NCBI GenBank assembly: GCA_027698105.1
Contig: JAQERH010000001.1
Coordinates: forward strand, 62,001-126,000
Source of the DNA: Lachnospiraceae bacterium AM93-12TA
GTDB lineage: Bacteria > Bacillota > Clostridia > Lachnospirales > Lachnospiraceae
Direction: 5' to 3'
DNA: 64,000 bases
Shown here piece by piece: positions 42,798 to 51,927 of the stretch (the first letter of the stretch is position 1; each line of letters opens with the position of its first letter). A program made the position numbers and the translations under genes. The notes beneath the pieces were generated by a model. That model saw only the letters and a program-made list of their open reading frames with translations, had not been told where the DNA came from and made no database searches.

Positions 42798-43364
42798 ATG
42801 AACACAGATACTGCTGCTTTCCAGAATTTCACTGTCTATTCCGGACGCCCTGTCTCAACAGAAGGACGTCTGCCCCGTGAAATCCTGGTCTATGATTTGT
42901 TGGACCAGCTCGCCATCTCCTATGAGAGAGTCGACCATGCTCCTGCCGATACCATTGAAGCCTGCCGCGATATTGACCAGGTTCTCCAGATCCAGATGTG
43001 TAAAAACTTATTTTTATGCAATACCCAGGCTTCTGACTTTTATCTCCTTCTGCTTCCAGGGGACAAAAAATTCAGAACTTCTGTCTTCTCAAAGCAGGTG
43101 GGCACATCGCGTCTGTCCTTTGCAGATGCGGCTCATATGGAAGAATTTCTCTCCATTTCCCCAGGTTCTGTCAGTGTCCTGGGACTGATGAACGATAAAC
43201 ATAACCGTGTAAAGCTGGCTATCGACAGAGAACTTCTTGAGTCCCCCTTCCTGGGCTGCCATCCCTGCGTCAACACCTCCAGCCTGAAAATCAAAACCTC
43301 TGATATTTTAGAGAAATTTCTGCCAGCCGTAGAGCACGATTTTACAGTAGTGGATCTGCCGTAG
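42798..43364 (+). CDS. YbaK/ProX-type aminoacyl-tRNA deacylase (PrdX-like)
   Basis: A 188-residue free-standing editing domain of the YbaK/EbsC/INS superfamily. These hydrolyse mischarged tRNAs such as Ala- or Cys-tRNA(Pro). Visible features are YERVDHAPADT near 42-53, the CKNLFLCN strand with the conserved Lys, DKKFRTSVFSKQ, and GSVSVLGLMND, and a C-terminal HPCVNTSSLKI. The YDLLDQL start and CKNLFLC suggest the PrdX/ProXp-ala subgroup. It has its own promoter. Confidence 0.88.
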   Translation: MNTDTAAFQNFTVYSGRPVSTEGRLPREILVYDLLDQLAISYERVDHAPADTIEACRDIDQVLQIQMCKNLFLCNTQASDFYLLLLPGDKKFRTSVFSKQVGTSRLSFADAAHMEEFLSISPGSVSVLGLMNDKHNRVKLAIDRELLESPFLGCHPCVNTSSLKIKTSDILEKFLPAVEHDFTVVDLP

Positions 43365-43389
43365 CGGCCGGCGGCAAACCAGTATTCCC

Positions 43390-43420
43390 GTTTGTTTCTT
43401 TTACAAACCTGTTGTATAAT
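43390..43420 (+). promoter_or_regulatory. Nitroreductase gene promoter with dyad
   Basis: TTGTTT (43392-43397), 17-bp spacer, TATAAT (43415-43420). A dyad GTTTGT/ACAAAC (43390-43395 and 43403-43408) overlaps the -35 and could be a repressor site, or chance given the short arms. Confidence 0.55.
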
Positions 43421-43471
43421 AGCATCAGAAGCAATCGCTATCAATACGTGAGACAATACAGGAGGATTCTT

Positions 43472-44032
43472 ATGCATTTTGAAGATTTTGAAGCGCTTCA
43501 GCGCACCCGCGAGAGCTGCCGCGTCTACAGTGAAAAACCGGTTTCCAGAGAGCTCTTAACACATCTGGTTGAAGTAGCCGGCCTCTCCCCCAGCGCCTGC
43601 AATTCCCAGCCATGGCGTTTCATCGTAGTAGATGATCCAGAGATGAAAGGCCGGATGGGAGAAATCTTAGATGACCATGGTCTCTGCGGCTGTCCCTGGG
43701 CAGACCGTGTTCCCGCCTTTATCGTCATCTGTGAGGAGACAGCCCATTTAAAGCCAGCGGTGGAGGCCCAGTACGGCTCCCAGCATTTTGCCCAGATGGA
43801 TATTGGAATGGCTGCCATGGCTCTGTGCTGCGAGGCCTCTTCTCTGGGACTGGGAACCTGTATGCTCGGAACCGTTAATCAGGAAAAAGCGCATCAGCTG
43901 TTTGGAATTCCTGACAACTGCCCGGCCAGACTGGTTATCTCTGTGGGCTATCCGGCTGTTTCCGGCTCCCCCAGAAACAAGATGCGAAAATCTCTGGACG
44001 AGATCATCAGCTACAATCAGTGGCAGGCCTAG
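43472..44032 (+). CDS. Nitroreductase-family flavoprotein
   Basis: A 186-residue FMN oxidoreductase. The FMN-binding RTRESCRVY motif and SACNSQPWRF are clear, with GLGTCMLG later and VISVGYP at the end. Such enzymes reduce nitro compounds, quinones or flavins with NAD(P)H. ACAGGAGG precedes the ATG at 43472; a longer frame from 43412 would include the -10 region and is rejected. The flavodoxin-ferredoxin gene starts 37 bp on, so the two may form a redox pair. Confidence 0.9.
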   Translation: MHFEDFEALQRTRESCRVYSEKPVSRELLTHLVEVAGLSPSACNSQPWRFIVVDDPEMKGRMGEILDDHGLCGCPWADRVPAFIVICEETAHLKPAVEAQYGSQHFAQMDIGMAAMALCCEASSLGLGTCMLGTVNQEKAHQLFGIPDNCPARLVISVGYPAVSGSPRNKMRKSLDEIISYNQWQA

Positions 44033-44069
44033 TATCTTCGTACAAACTTTATAAAAGGAGAAATTTACT

Positions 44070-44894
44070 ATGAACATCACAAAAGTTACAGCTGTCTATT
44101 ACAGCGCCGTGGGAAGCACAAAGGCAGTGACAGAAAAAATCGCTGGTCTCATTGCAGAAAAGCTGGGAGTTCCTGCTGACTCCTATGATTATACCCTTCC
44201 AGAAAGCCGGACTGAAACACAGCACTATGGACCTTCCGAACTGGTTGTATTCGGAACCTCTGTCTATGCCGGACGCGTTCCCAACAAGCTCCTTCCGGCT
44301 GTTCAGAACTGCTTTAAGGCAGATGGGGCTCTGGCTGTGCCGGTTGTCACCTTTGGAAACAGAAACTTTGACAACGGTCTCATCGAGCTTCGCAATGAGC
44401 TGGAAAACAACGGCTTCCACACCATTGCAGGCGCCGGAATCGCCTGCCGCCACGTCTTTTCCGAAAAGCTGGCTCCCGGACGCCCTGATGAAGCTGACTG
44501 GAACGCCATTGAAAACTTTGCTCTCTCTGTGGCTGAAAAAGTGATGACGCTGACTGAAATCCCTGCCCCGGTCTCTGTAAGAGGCGATGATCCGGTAGGA
44601 CCTTACTATACTCCTCTTGGCACAGACGGAAAGCCTGCTGTATTCTTAAAAGCAAAGCCCCTCACGAAAGCAGAACTCTGCGACAAGTGCGGCATCTGCG
44701 TAGAAGCCTGTCCTATGGGATCCATTGATGCAGCTGATCCGTCCCTGGTATCTGGTATCTGTATTAAATGCCAGGCATGCGTGAAAAAATGTCCAACCGG
44801 CGCCAAGTATTTCGACGATCCGGCCTTTTTATCCCATGTGGCCATGCTGGAGCAGAACTATACCAGACGGGCAGAGCCGGAATTCTTCCTCTAG
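44070..44894 (+). CDS. EFR1-type flavodoxin-ferredoxin fusion
   Basis: A 274-residue electron carrier. The N-terminal 170 residues are a flavodoxin-like fold (YYSAVGSTKAVTEKIA as the FMN phosphate loop). The C-terminus has two 4Fe-4S motifs, CDKCGICVEACP and CIKCQACVKKCP. Such EFR1 proteins are frequent in anaerobic Clostridia, where their partners are mostly unknown. AAAGGAG precedes the ATG. Placed after a nitroreductase gene, it could supply that enzyme's electrons. Operon ends at the hairpin at 44923. Confidence 0.93.
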   Translation: MNITKVTAVYYSAVGSTKAVTEKIAGLIAEKLGVPADSYDYTLPESRTETQHYGPSELVVFGTSVYAGRVPNKLLPAVQNCFKADGALAVPVVTFGNRNFDNGLIELRNELENNGFHTIAGAGIACRHVFSEKLAPGRPDEADWNAIENFALSVAEKVMTLTEIPAPVSVRGDDPVGPYYTPLGTDGKPAVFLKAKPLTKAELCDKCGICVEACPMGSIDAADPSLVSGICIKCQACVKKCPTGAKYFDDPAFLSHVAMLEQNYTRRAEPEFFL

Positions 44895-44922
44895 GAATCT
44901 GACTCTTAAAAATGCCTGTAAA

Positions 44923-44962
44923 AAATCTCCCTGGCCGGGTATCCGCCGCCGGGGAGATTTTC
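44923..44962. terminator. Bidirectional terminator
   Basis: Arms AAAATCTCCC (44923-44932) and GGGAGATTTT (44953-44962), perfect over 10 bp, with a GC-rich interior (TGGCCGG/CCGCCGC) that extends the stem. T-runs on both strands serve the EFR1 gene and the convergent MBL gene. Confidence 0.8.
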
Positions 44963-45018
44963 TCATACTGTTCTTTATTTTACATTCTAAAAAACCTGCA
45001 TCCTGTGACAGGGATCAG

Positions 45019-45708
45019 TCACAGAATACTTTCCAGATAAAGAAGCAAGTCTTCTTTGTTCAATGGTTCGCAATGGCTGAGTATGCAGTAATCACAATCC
45101 ACCTCTTGAATCATCTGCATTAAAGAACGGAGTTTATCCTTATCCATATATCCGTCATGGAAGAAATCCTCACTGGTTGAATCGCCTAAAAACAGCGCTT
45201 TTTCTTCTGGTATATAAATACAGGACGTGTCTTCTGAATGGGGTGATACTGCATGAAAGATTTGGGCAGTGATACCGCCTAAATCCAGGGTCATTTTATC
45301 TGAAAATGATAAATCTGACAGCACAATGTCTAATTGAGACTGTCCACAGTATTCTTTTCTGAAATGGGCATCCTCTCTTTTTAAATTTTCCATGTAATCG
45401 GCATTCTTAGCCAGCTCCTGCTGTTCTTTGAGAAACTCATTTGTTTTGTCATGGGCAATACTGATTCCGCTGATCGCATGCATACCAAAGGTATGATCGT
45501 AATGCCAGTGTGTAATTGCTGTAAAATCAGGTTCTTTTAAATGCTCTGATTTGATTGCTTTATAGAAATCCTGAACATGGGATGCCGAATATCCTGCGTC
45601 AATGGACAGGGAGAATCTATCTCCTTTAATATAGGCTAACATAGGTCTGTCAGTCTCTGGTTCATGAGCTAAAAAATAAATTCTGTCTGTTAATCTGTTT
45701 AATCCCAT
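45019..45708 (-). CDS. MBL-fold metallohydrolase
   Basis: A 229-residue metallo-beta-lactamase-fold hydrolase. The metal-binding motif HWHYDHTFG fits HxHxDH, and HSEDTSCIYIPEEKALFLGDS supplies the next His and Asp; LSHCEPL gives the last. Substrate is unknown; relatives include glyoxalase II and quorum lactonases. It is the last gene after rluF, with a 38-bp gap, and may be part of the pth-mfd-rluF transcript. Confidence 0.85.
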   Translation of the reverse strand: MGLNRLTDRIYFLAHEPETDRPMLAYIKGDRFSLSIDAGYSASHVQDFYKAIKSEHLKEPDFTAITHWHYDHTFGMHAISGISIAHDKTNEFLKEQQELAKNADYMENLKREDAHFRKEYCGQSQLDIVLSDLSFSDKMTLDLGGITAQIFHAVSPHSEDTSCIYIPEEKALFLGDSTSEDFFHDGYMDKDKLRSLMQMIQEVDCDYCILSHCEPLNKEDLLLYLESIL

Positions 45709-45746
45709 TTTCTGTCTCCCTCTTTCAGGCCATTATCCCTCTCATG

Positions 45747-46619
45747 CTATTGCTCTGTATTCTTCCTGAGAAGCCCCTCAAGCTCCCGAAGCTCCTCTTT
45801 CGTAATCTCTCTGTATTCTCCGGTCTTTAAGGTTCCCAGCTTCAGATTCATGATCCGCACCCTCTTTAAGGTTCTCACCTGGTATCCTAACGCCTCGCAC
45901 ATCCGGCGGATCTGACGGTTTAATCCCTGGGTCAGAATAATTCGGAAGGACTTCTCCCCTGTCTGCTCCACAGTACAGGGTCTTGTAACCGTGTCGAGAA
46001 TTTTTACACCCCTTCTCATGCGCTCTAAAAACGCCGCTGTAATCTCCTTATTGACAGTGACCAGATACTCCTTTTCGTGGCCGTATCTGCCCTTTAAAAT
46101 CTGATTCACCAGCTTTCCCTGGTTTGTCATGAGAAGCAGGCCCTCTGAATCCTTATCAAGCCGCCCTACTGGGTAGATTCTCACCGGATAGTTCAGGAAT
46201 TCTACGATATTTTCCGCCCGATCCTTGTCTGAGGTCGTGCAGACAATCCCCCTGGGCTTATTGACCAGCAGCACAACCGGCCTGTCCTTTCCGCCAATCA
46301 CTGTTCCGTCTGCCTCTACCTGCTGCCCTGGCTTTACCTTCATGCCCATGGAAGCAGTAAGCCCGTCTACCTTTACCTTTCCTGCCTCTATCAGTCTGTC
46401 AGCTTCTCTGCGGGAGCAGAATCCTGACTCGCTTAAAAACTTGTTCAGCCTCACTGCCTCAGCCCCGCTTGTAATCTCCTGTTTTTCTTTCTCCACGTTT
46501 CCAGTCCTCTCCTGTCTGTTCTCGTTTCCATTATTCCTGTTATCACCAGCAGCTTCTGTCTGAAATCTGCCTCTTTCCTGCGTCCTGCTTCTTATCTGAC
46601 TCTTATTTCTTATCAGCAT
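45747..46619 (-). CDS. rluF: RluF/RsuA-family pseudouridine synthase
   Basis: A pseudouridine synthase of the RsuA/RluB/RluE/RluF group that modifies 23S rRNA. An S4 RNA-binding domain (LNKFLSESGFCSRREADRLI) begins near residue 58; the catalytic Asp is in VGRLDKDSEGLLLMTN, and GLNRQIRRMCEALGY follows. The ASMGMKVKPG piece after S4 is RluF-like. The 290-residue frame has a 55-residue Asn/Glu/Arg-rich front and overlaps mfd by 17 bp without a good ribosome site; a GTG at 46496 after AGGAGAGGA is another possible start. Confidence 0.87.
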   Translation of the reverse strand: MLIRNKSQIRSRTQERGRFQTEAAGDNRNNGNENRQERTGNVEKEKQEITSGAEAVRLNKFLSESGFCSRREADRLIEAGKVKVDGLTASMGMKVKPGQQVEADGTVIGGKDRPVVLLVNKPRGIVCTTSDKDRAENIVEFLNYPVRIYPVGRLDKDSEGLLLMTNQGKLVNQILKGRYGHEKEYLVTVNKEITAAFLERMRRGVKILDTVTRPCTVEQTGEKSFRIILTQGLNRQIRRMCEALGYQVRTLKRVRIMNLKLGTLKTGEYREITKEELRELEGLLRKNTEQ

Positions 46620-49600
46620 CCTGTCTGCGTTCGCAAAGCTCCTTCAGCCCCCGCAGAATCTCCTGGGTCTTTTCTATCATCCTCTGGCAGTCCTTATTCT
46701 TATTTCTCTGATCCAGATAAATGAATTCCGGAGTGTCGCCAGGGCGCAGCTTTAAATCGCCCCGATAGCGGCTGATCAGCTCGGGAATTCCGGTTACGTC
46801 GATTTTAGCCTGTTTGAACATGGTAATTCTGGCCTCCTGACGGTTGATATTCACCTCTGTCACCCCGGCGCTGTGGGCCAGAGCCTTCACAGATGCAATC
46901 AGAAGCAGATTTTCCACAGGAGCCGGAAGCTCTCCAAACCGGTCAATCAGCTCATCCTGCATATCCATGTATTCCTCCTCCGACTCAATGGCAGAAATTC
47001 TTTTATAGATATCCAGCTTCTGATACTCATTTTTAATATAAAACGGTGGAATGTAGGCATCGATATCGCAGTCCACAGACGTCTCGAACTCCTCGCTCTC
47101 GTCGGCTTCTCCCTTTAAAGCCAGCACCGCCTCATTGAGCAGTTTGCAGTACAGATCGTAGCCCACTGCCTCCATGTGTCCGTGCTGCTCTGCTCCCAGA
47201 ATATTCCCTGCTCCACGGATCTCCAGATCCCGCATGGCGATCTTGATTCCGCTGCCAAGTTCTGTAAATTCCCGGATGGCCTGAAGGCGTTTTTCCGCCT
47301 CCTCCCTTAAAAGCTTATCCCGCCTGTACATCAAAAAGGCATAGGCAGTCCGGTTGGAACGGCCGACACGGCCTCGGATCTGATAGAGTTGGGACAGCCC
47401 CAGCCGATCTGCATCGTGAATGATAATGGTGTTGGCATTGGGGATATTTAGTCCTGTCTCGATAATCGTGGTGGAAACCAGCACATCAATGTCCCCGTTT
47501 ACGAAATCCAGCATAATCCGCTCCAGCTCGTGTTCCCGCATCTGGCCGTGGGCAAAAGTAACGGAAGCGTCCGGTACCAGGGAGGCCACATGACTGGCAA
47601 TTTCCTCGATATTATTGACACGGTTGTATACATAATATACCTGCCCTCCTCTGGCTACCTCCCGGCTGATGGCCTCTCTTACCATCTCGTCGTTGTACTC
47701 CATCACATAGGTCTGAATGGGCAGACGATCCACCGGCGGCTCCTCCAGCACGCTCATGTCCCGGATTCCGATCAGGCTCATGTGAAGCGTCCTGGGAATC
47801 GGCGTGGCCGTCAGAGTGATAACGTCCACATTTTCTTTCAGCTGCTTGATCTTCTCCTTATGAGCCACTCCGAAGCGCTGTTCCTCGTCTATAATTAAAA
47901 GGCCCAGGCTCTTAAATTCCACATCCTTTGACAGTACACGGTGAGTTCCAATAAGTACGTCCACAAATCCCTTTTTCAGATCCTCCAGTGTCCGTTTCTG
48001 CTCGGCTGCCGTGCGGAATCTGGACATCATATCTACCCGCACCGGGAAATCCTTCATTCGCTGGACAAAGGTATTGTAGTGCTGCTGAGCCAGAATCGTG
48101 GTGGGAACCAGATACACCACCTGCTTTCCCTCCTGAATGGCCTTAAAAGCTGCCCGCAGGGCAATCTCCGTCTTTCCGTAGCCTACATCTCCGCAGATCA
48201 GGCGATCCATAATTTTATGGCTCTCCATATCGCGTTTCACTGCATCAATAGCATCCAGCTGATCCTCTGTCTCCTCGTAGGGAAACATTTCTTCAAATTC
48301 TCTCTGCCACACAGTATCAGGCCCATACTGGAACCCCTCCTGGTCCTGTCTGGCCGCATAGAGCTTTACCAAGTCTTTTGCAATCTCTTTGACTGCTCCC
48401 CGCACCTTCGTCTTGGTCTTATGCCACTCGCTTCCGCCCAGACGGTTCAGCTTCGGCTTTTTCGCCTCTGCGCTGGCATATTTCTGGATTCCCTCCAGTC
48501 TGGTAGCCGGCAGATAGAGGTTTCCTCCGTCTGCATACTCGATTTTAATGTAATCTTTAACTACCTTATCCTGCTCAATCTTTTCAATTCCCCTATAAAT
48601 GCCGAGACCATGATTTTCATGGACTACATAATCCCCTGGAGAAAGCTCGGAAAAGCTCTGGATATGCCTGCCCTGGTAGGAAGTTTTTTTCTTTTTCCGT
48701 TTTTTGCCCTGTCCGCTTCCAAACATATCTCCTTCCGCCACAACAGCGAATTTCAGCAGCGGGTACTCAAATCCTCTGTGGAGATTTCCATAGGTAACCA
48801 TGATCTCTCCAGCCTTTACCTGGCTCTGATCCTGATCTGGAAGATATGCTTTCAGGCCATATTCCCTGAGGTCTCCTGCCAGACGGCTGGCTCTGGTTCT
48901 CGATGCAGTCAGCAGAACTACCCTGTATTTTCCCTTCTGCCACCGCTCCAGATCCTTAATTAAAAGCTCAAAGCCGTTGTGGTAGGTTCCCATGCTCTTG
49001 GCCTCAATGCTGTATTTTTTCTTCACCGGAAAGCCTGGAAGCTTCTGATCAAGGCCTGAGAGCAGCAGCGTACATGGCAGAGCTGTCATGGAAAGCAGTG
49101 TCTTGGCTGAATAGAGGAAATCAGTCTGCCCAGGCAGAAGGTAACCACCCTCCAGACGGTGAGCCATGCTCTCCCTGAACTCTGCCTCCACTACCTCAGC
49201 TTTTTCTTTGATTCTCAATGGCTCATCGAGGAAGACCGCCAGCTTCTCCTTTGGAAAATAGTCCAGAAAGGAAACCGTTGTCTTAGAAAAATACTGGATA
49301 AAACCACCTAAGCCATGAACCCGGAAGCCTTCCCGGATCTCCTCGGAAAGCTCCCGGACTAGTGATTCTATTCTGGCTGCCTGCTCTGTTTTCACCTGCG
49401 CCCGCAGCGCCTTCGTATAAGCCTTTGTCTCTTTCTCAATTTTTTGAAGCCCCTCTTCTACCCTCTCCGGCAGAAGCAGAAGCTCTGTGGCAGGATAGAG
49501 GGTAACCTCATCAAGTTCCTCCACGGATCTCTGGCTTTCCAGGTCAAAGCTGCGGATGGAGTCCACCTCGTCGCCCCACAGCTCGATTCGGACAGGAAGT

Positions 49601-50160
49601 TCCTCTGTCAAAGGGAAAATATCGATAATCCCTCCACGAATCGAAAACTGTCCCATACCGTCTACCTGACCTACTCTCTCATATCCCAGCTGGGAAAGTG
49701 TTCCTTTCAGCTTCTCCAGCAGAACCGTTTCCCCGCAGGACACATGAACACAGCTGTTCTCGATTTCAGAAAGCGGAAGGAGACGATCCATCAGTGCATC
49801 CGCCGTAGTAACCACTGTCCCTGTTCCGTTTTCAATCAGGCTTTTAAACACCTGCATTCTCTGGCGGGTCAGAAGATTTCCATGGATATCAGAGCTGTAA
49901 AACAGCAGATCCCTGGCTGGATACAGATGCACAGCCGGATCAAAGGTTCTGTAATCCTCAAACAGATCCCTGGCTCTGGAATCATCGTATGTGACAATCA
50001 GCTTCCACGTCTTTTCTGCTCCTGCCTCGCTGATCAGGTGAGCCTTCTGCGAGTCCACGCAGCCGCTGACCTGAAGAGGTCCACGCCCCTGATTCAGCTC
50101 TTTCTTCATGTCCTGAAACTCGGCCAGCTCCTCCAGCGGATTGGCAAATATGCTTCCCAT
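46603..50160 (-). CDS. mfd: Transcription-repair coupling factor
   Basis: Mfd (1185 residues) removes RNA polymerase stalled at DNA lesions and recruits UvrA. Full length is present: the UvrB-like N-terminal module, the RNA-polymerase-interacting CarD-like domain (LSPGDYVVHENHGLGIYRG), the RecG-like helicase with CGDVGYGKTEIAL, IIDEEQRFGV and TATPIPRTLHM, QIRGRVGRSNR, and the C-terminal TRCF domain (GAEQHGHMEAVGYDLY). It follows pth by 46 bp, the usual Firmicutes order. Confidence 0.98.
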   Translation of the reverse strand: MGSIFANPLEELAEFQDMKKELNQGRGPLQVSGCVDSQKAHLISEAGAEKTWKLIVTYDDSRARDLFEDYRTFDPAVHLYPARDLLFYSSDIHGNLLTRQRMQVFKSLIENGTGTVVTTADALMDRLLPLSEIENSCVHVSCGETVLLEKLKGTLSQLGYERVGQVDGMGQFSIRGGIIDIFPLTEELPVRIELWGDEVDSIRSFDLESQRSVEELDEVTLYPATELLLLPERVEEGLQKIEKETKAYTKALRAQVKTEQAARIESLVRELSEEIREGFRVHGLGGFIQYFSKTTVSFLDYFPKEKLAVFLDEPLRIKEKAEVVEAEFRESMAHRLEGGYLLPGQTDFLYSAKTLLSMTALPCTLLLSGLDQKLPGFPVKKKYSIEAKSMGTYHNGFELLIKDLERWQKGKYRVVLLTASRTRASRLAGDLREYGLKAYLPDQDQSQVKAGEIMVTYGNLHRGFEYPLLKFAVVAEGDMFGSGQGKKRKKKKTSYQGRHIQSFSELSPGDYVVHENHGLGIYRGIEKIEQDKVVKDYIKIEYADGGNLYLPATRLEGIQKYASAEAKKPKLNRLGGSEWHKTKTKVRGAVKEIAKDLVKLYAARQDQEGFQYGPDTVWQREFEEMFPYEETEDQLDAIDAVKRDMESHKIMDRLICGDVGYGKTEIALRAAFKAIQEGKQVVYLVPTTILAQQHYNTFVQRMKDFPVRVDMMSRFRTAAEQKRTLEDLKKGFVDVLIGTHRVLSKDVEFKSLGLLIIDEEQRFGVAHKEKIKQLKENVDVITLTATPIPRTLHMSLIGIRDMSVLEEPPVDRLPIQTYVMEYNDEMVREAISREVARGGQVYYVYNRVNNIEEIASHVASLVPDASVTFAHGQMREHELERIMLDFVNGDIDVLVSTTIIETGLNIPNANTIIIHDADRLGLSQLYQIRGRVGRSNRTAYAFLMYRRDKLLREEAEKRLQAIREFTELGSGIKIAMRDLEIRGAGNILGAEQHGHMEAVGYDLYCKLLNEAVLALKGEADESEEFETSVDCDIDAYIPPFYIKNEYQKLDIYKRISAIESEEEYMDMQDELIDRFGELPAPVENLLLIASVKALAHSAGVTEVNINRQEARITMFKQAKIDVTGIPELISRYRGDLKLRPGDTPEFIYLDQRNKNKDCQRMIEKTQEILRGLKELCERRQDADKK

Positions 50161-50206
50161 CTGTCTCCCTCCTGTTCTTTTCGTTTCCTGCCTGTTTTAT
50201 TTCTGC

Positions 50207-50845
50207 CTATTTTTCTTCTGGTTTTTCCTGTTTCTCTTCTGTCTCTTCCGCCTTTTCCAGCTTCTTTTTCTCAGCCTTCTTTTTCGATCCGTTGTAGAGG
50301 TTCATGGCTGTGTCCGCTCCCTGGGTGACAATGGCCGCAGCCGCCCCGGCTGCATTTTCAAAGGCTTCTTTCATAGTATCCTGCTCTTCTTTTAAAAAGC
50401 GGCCCAGTACATAGTCTGCCAGATCCATCTTCTCCGGCTTTTCCCCTACGCCCACTTTAATTCTGGTAAACTCCTGTGTACCCAGATGGGCAATAATACT
50501 CTTAATTCCATTATGTCCTCCTGCGCTCCCCTTCTTTCGGATCCGCAGCTGTCCCGGTTCCAGACTGATATCATCGAAAATAATAATCAGCTCATCCTGG
50601 GCGATTTTATAATAATCTACCAGAGCGCGGATACTCTCCCCGCTTACATTCATATAGGTCTGCGGTTTGGCCAGAATCACCTTCTGTCCGTCAATCATCC
50701 CTTTTCCAATCAGAGCTTTATGGGCTTTCTCTCTGATGTCGATATTGTATCTGGATGCCAGCGCGTCTATGGTTAAAAATCCTGCATTGTGGCGGGTATT
50801 ATCATACTTCTCTCCTGGATTTCCCAGTCCTGCTATAATATACAT
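50207..50845 (-). CDS. pth: Peptidyl-tRNA hydrolase
   Basis: Pth frees tRNA from peptidyl-tRNAs dropped by the ribosome. The start MYIIAGLGNPGEKYDNTRHNAG includes the catalytic His and conserved Asn, with KPQTYMNVSG and DDISLEPGQLRIR later. The frame opens 36 codons earlier, but AAGGAGA stands before the ATG at 50845, giving 212 residues. The last 25 residues are a Lys/Glu-rich tail beyond the usual fold. A promoter at 50940-50968 leads the pth-mfd operon. Confidence 0.96.
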   Translation of the reverse strand: MYIIAGLGNPGEKYDNTRHNAGFLTIDALASRYNIDIREKAHKALIGKGMIDGQKVILAKPQTYMNVSGESIRALVDYYKIAQDELIIIFDDISLEPGQLRIRKKGSAGGHNGIKSIIAHLGTQEFTRIKVGVGEKPEKMDLADYVLGRFLKEEQDTMKEAFENAAGAAAAIVTQGADTAMNLYNGSKKKAEKKKLEKAEETEEKQEKPEEK

Positions 50846-50888
50846 ACGTGTTGTCTCCTTATCTATTCTGCCTTTTTTACACGGCTTT

Positions 50889-50926
50889 AAGCGCCAGAAT
50901 TTCCCGGATGGGGAGTTCTGACGCTT
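50889..50926 (-). other. Hairpin in the pth leader
   Basis: Minus strand arms AAGCGTCAGAA and TTCTGGCGCTT (plus 50889-50899 and 50915-50925) pair over 11 bp with one G:U. No T-run follows, so it is not an obvious terminator. It lies downstream of the likely pth transcription start and could be a leader structure. Confidence 0.35.
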
Positions 50927-50939
50927 CGCTTGTTTCACT

Positions 50940-50968
50940 ATTCTATCAATCAATCCTTATTCTGTAAA
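50940..50968 (-). promoter_or_regulatory. pth-mfd promoter
   Basis: Minus strand TTTACA (50963-50968), 17-bp spacer, TAGAAT (50940-50945), about 90 bases upstream of the pth ATG and after the MerR gene's stop. Confidence 0.6.
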
Positions 50969-50992
50969 GAGGGATGGAGAAAATCAGGCTGT

Positions 50993-51856
50993 TTAGTTTT
51001 TCAGATTCCAATAGGTATAGCAGCCGCACCCAACAACACCTGATGTTCCGATAAATATCAGAATACTCCACAGGCTGATACCCGCCCTGGAAAAAAAGAG
51101 AACAGCCCAGATGAGGATCGGCCAGCTATAATGAAGCAGCCTCACAGCCCTTTTTCCTGCGCTGCCCTTTTTCTGTCCATCCTCATGTTCCGCCGCCACA
51201 GCCTCCTTGTCTGTCATCTGGCACTGGATGACAATACCGAATCTGCCCGACAGACGGAACGCCTCGTACTGGACTCCGTCTATCTCAAACAGAGGATTCA
51301 TCCCTTCTCTTGTAATCACCAGGTCAAGCTTCTCCTGCTCTGCAAATCGAAGCAGCTCCTCTGTAAATTCCCTGGATGTCCTGGCCATCGTGTCAGGCAC
51401 GAAGCTGAATTTTCTCCGGCTCTCTTCTCTGACGATTCTTTTGTAGTCCTCTAAAATATCGGTAAACCGTCTGCCCCGGCTCTCCTCCTGCTCCATCTGT
51501 TTTAAATACCGCTCCTGGCTGGACAGATCGGCACCCTCCCGTTCTATCTTTTCTAAAAAATCAATCTGAACTGACAGCTCCTTCTTTCTCTCCCTGAGAT
51601 TTTCCAGCTGCTGCCTCACTGCCTGAGAAAAATCCATGCTTCCCTCCAGCACTTCCTTAATATTCTCCACTGAGAAATCCAGCTTTCTCAGCATTTTGAT
51701 TGTCTTCAGCCTCCTGATATCCTCCACTGAATACTGTCTGTAGTCGTTTTCCTGATTCCGCTCCGGCTGGATCAGGCCCTTCTTTTCATAAAAGCGGATA
51801 TTCTGTCTGGTGATGCCTGTCTCTTCCTCCGCCTCTTTGATGTTCATGCTCCTCAT
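50993..51856 (-). CDS. MerR-family regulator with C-terminal membrane anchor
   Basis: A 287-residue MerR regulator. The winged helix spans residues 1-75 (MNIKEAEEETGITRQNIRFYEKKGLI), then a coiled-coil dimerisation helix to about 130. The central region is not a known ligand domain. Two hydrophobic helices at about 243-260 and 265-283 end the protein, which predicts membrane attachment, rare in this family. AGGAGG precedes the ATG at 51856 and a MerR-type promoter lies just upstream, so autoregulation is likely. No pump or target gene is adjacent. Confidence 0.87.
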   Translation of the reverse strand: MRSMNIKEAEEETGITRQNIRFYEKKGLIQPERNQENDYRQYSVEDIRRLKTIKMLRKLDFSVENIKEVLEGSMDFSQAVRQQLENLRERKKELSVQIDFLEKIEREGADLSSQERYLKQMEQEESRGRRFTDILEDYKRIVREESRRKFSFVPDTMARTSREFTEELLRFAEQEKLDLVITREGMNPLFEIDGVQYEAFRLSGRFGIVIQCQMTDKEAVAAEHEDGQKKGSAGKRAVRLLHYSWPILIWAVLFFSRAGISLWSILIFIGTSGVVGCGCYTYWNLKN

Positions 51857-51927
51857 ACTGTCCTCCTTTCCAGCCTGCCCTGTTCTTTATCCTGCAGTTT
51901 TGTCTGTTTTTCCCTGCTCCCATCTGT

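Noticed and set aside
47941..48963. Plus-strand open frame of 340 codons opposite mfd
   Set aside because: Antisense shadow of conserved Mfd helicase motifs; composition reflects reversed codons.
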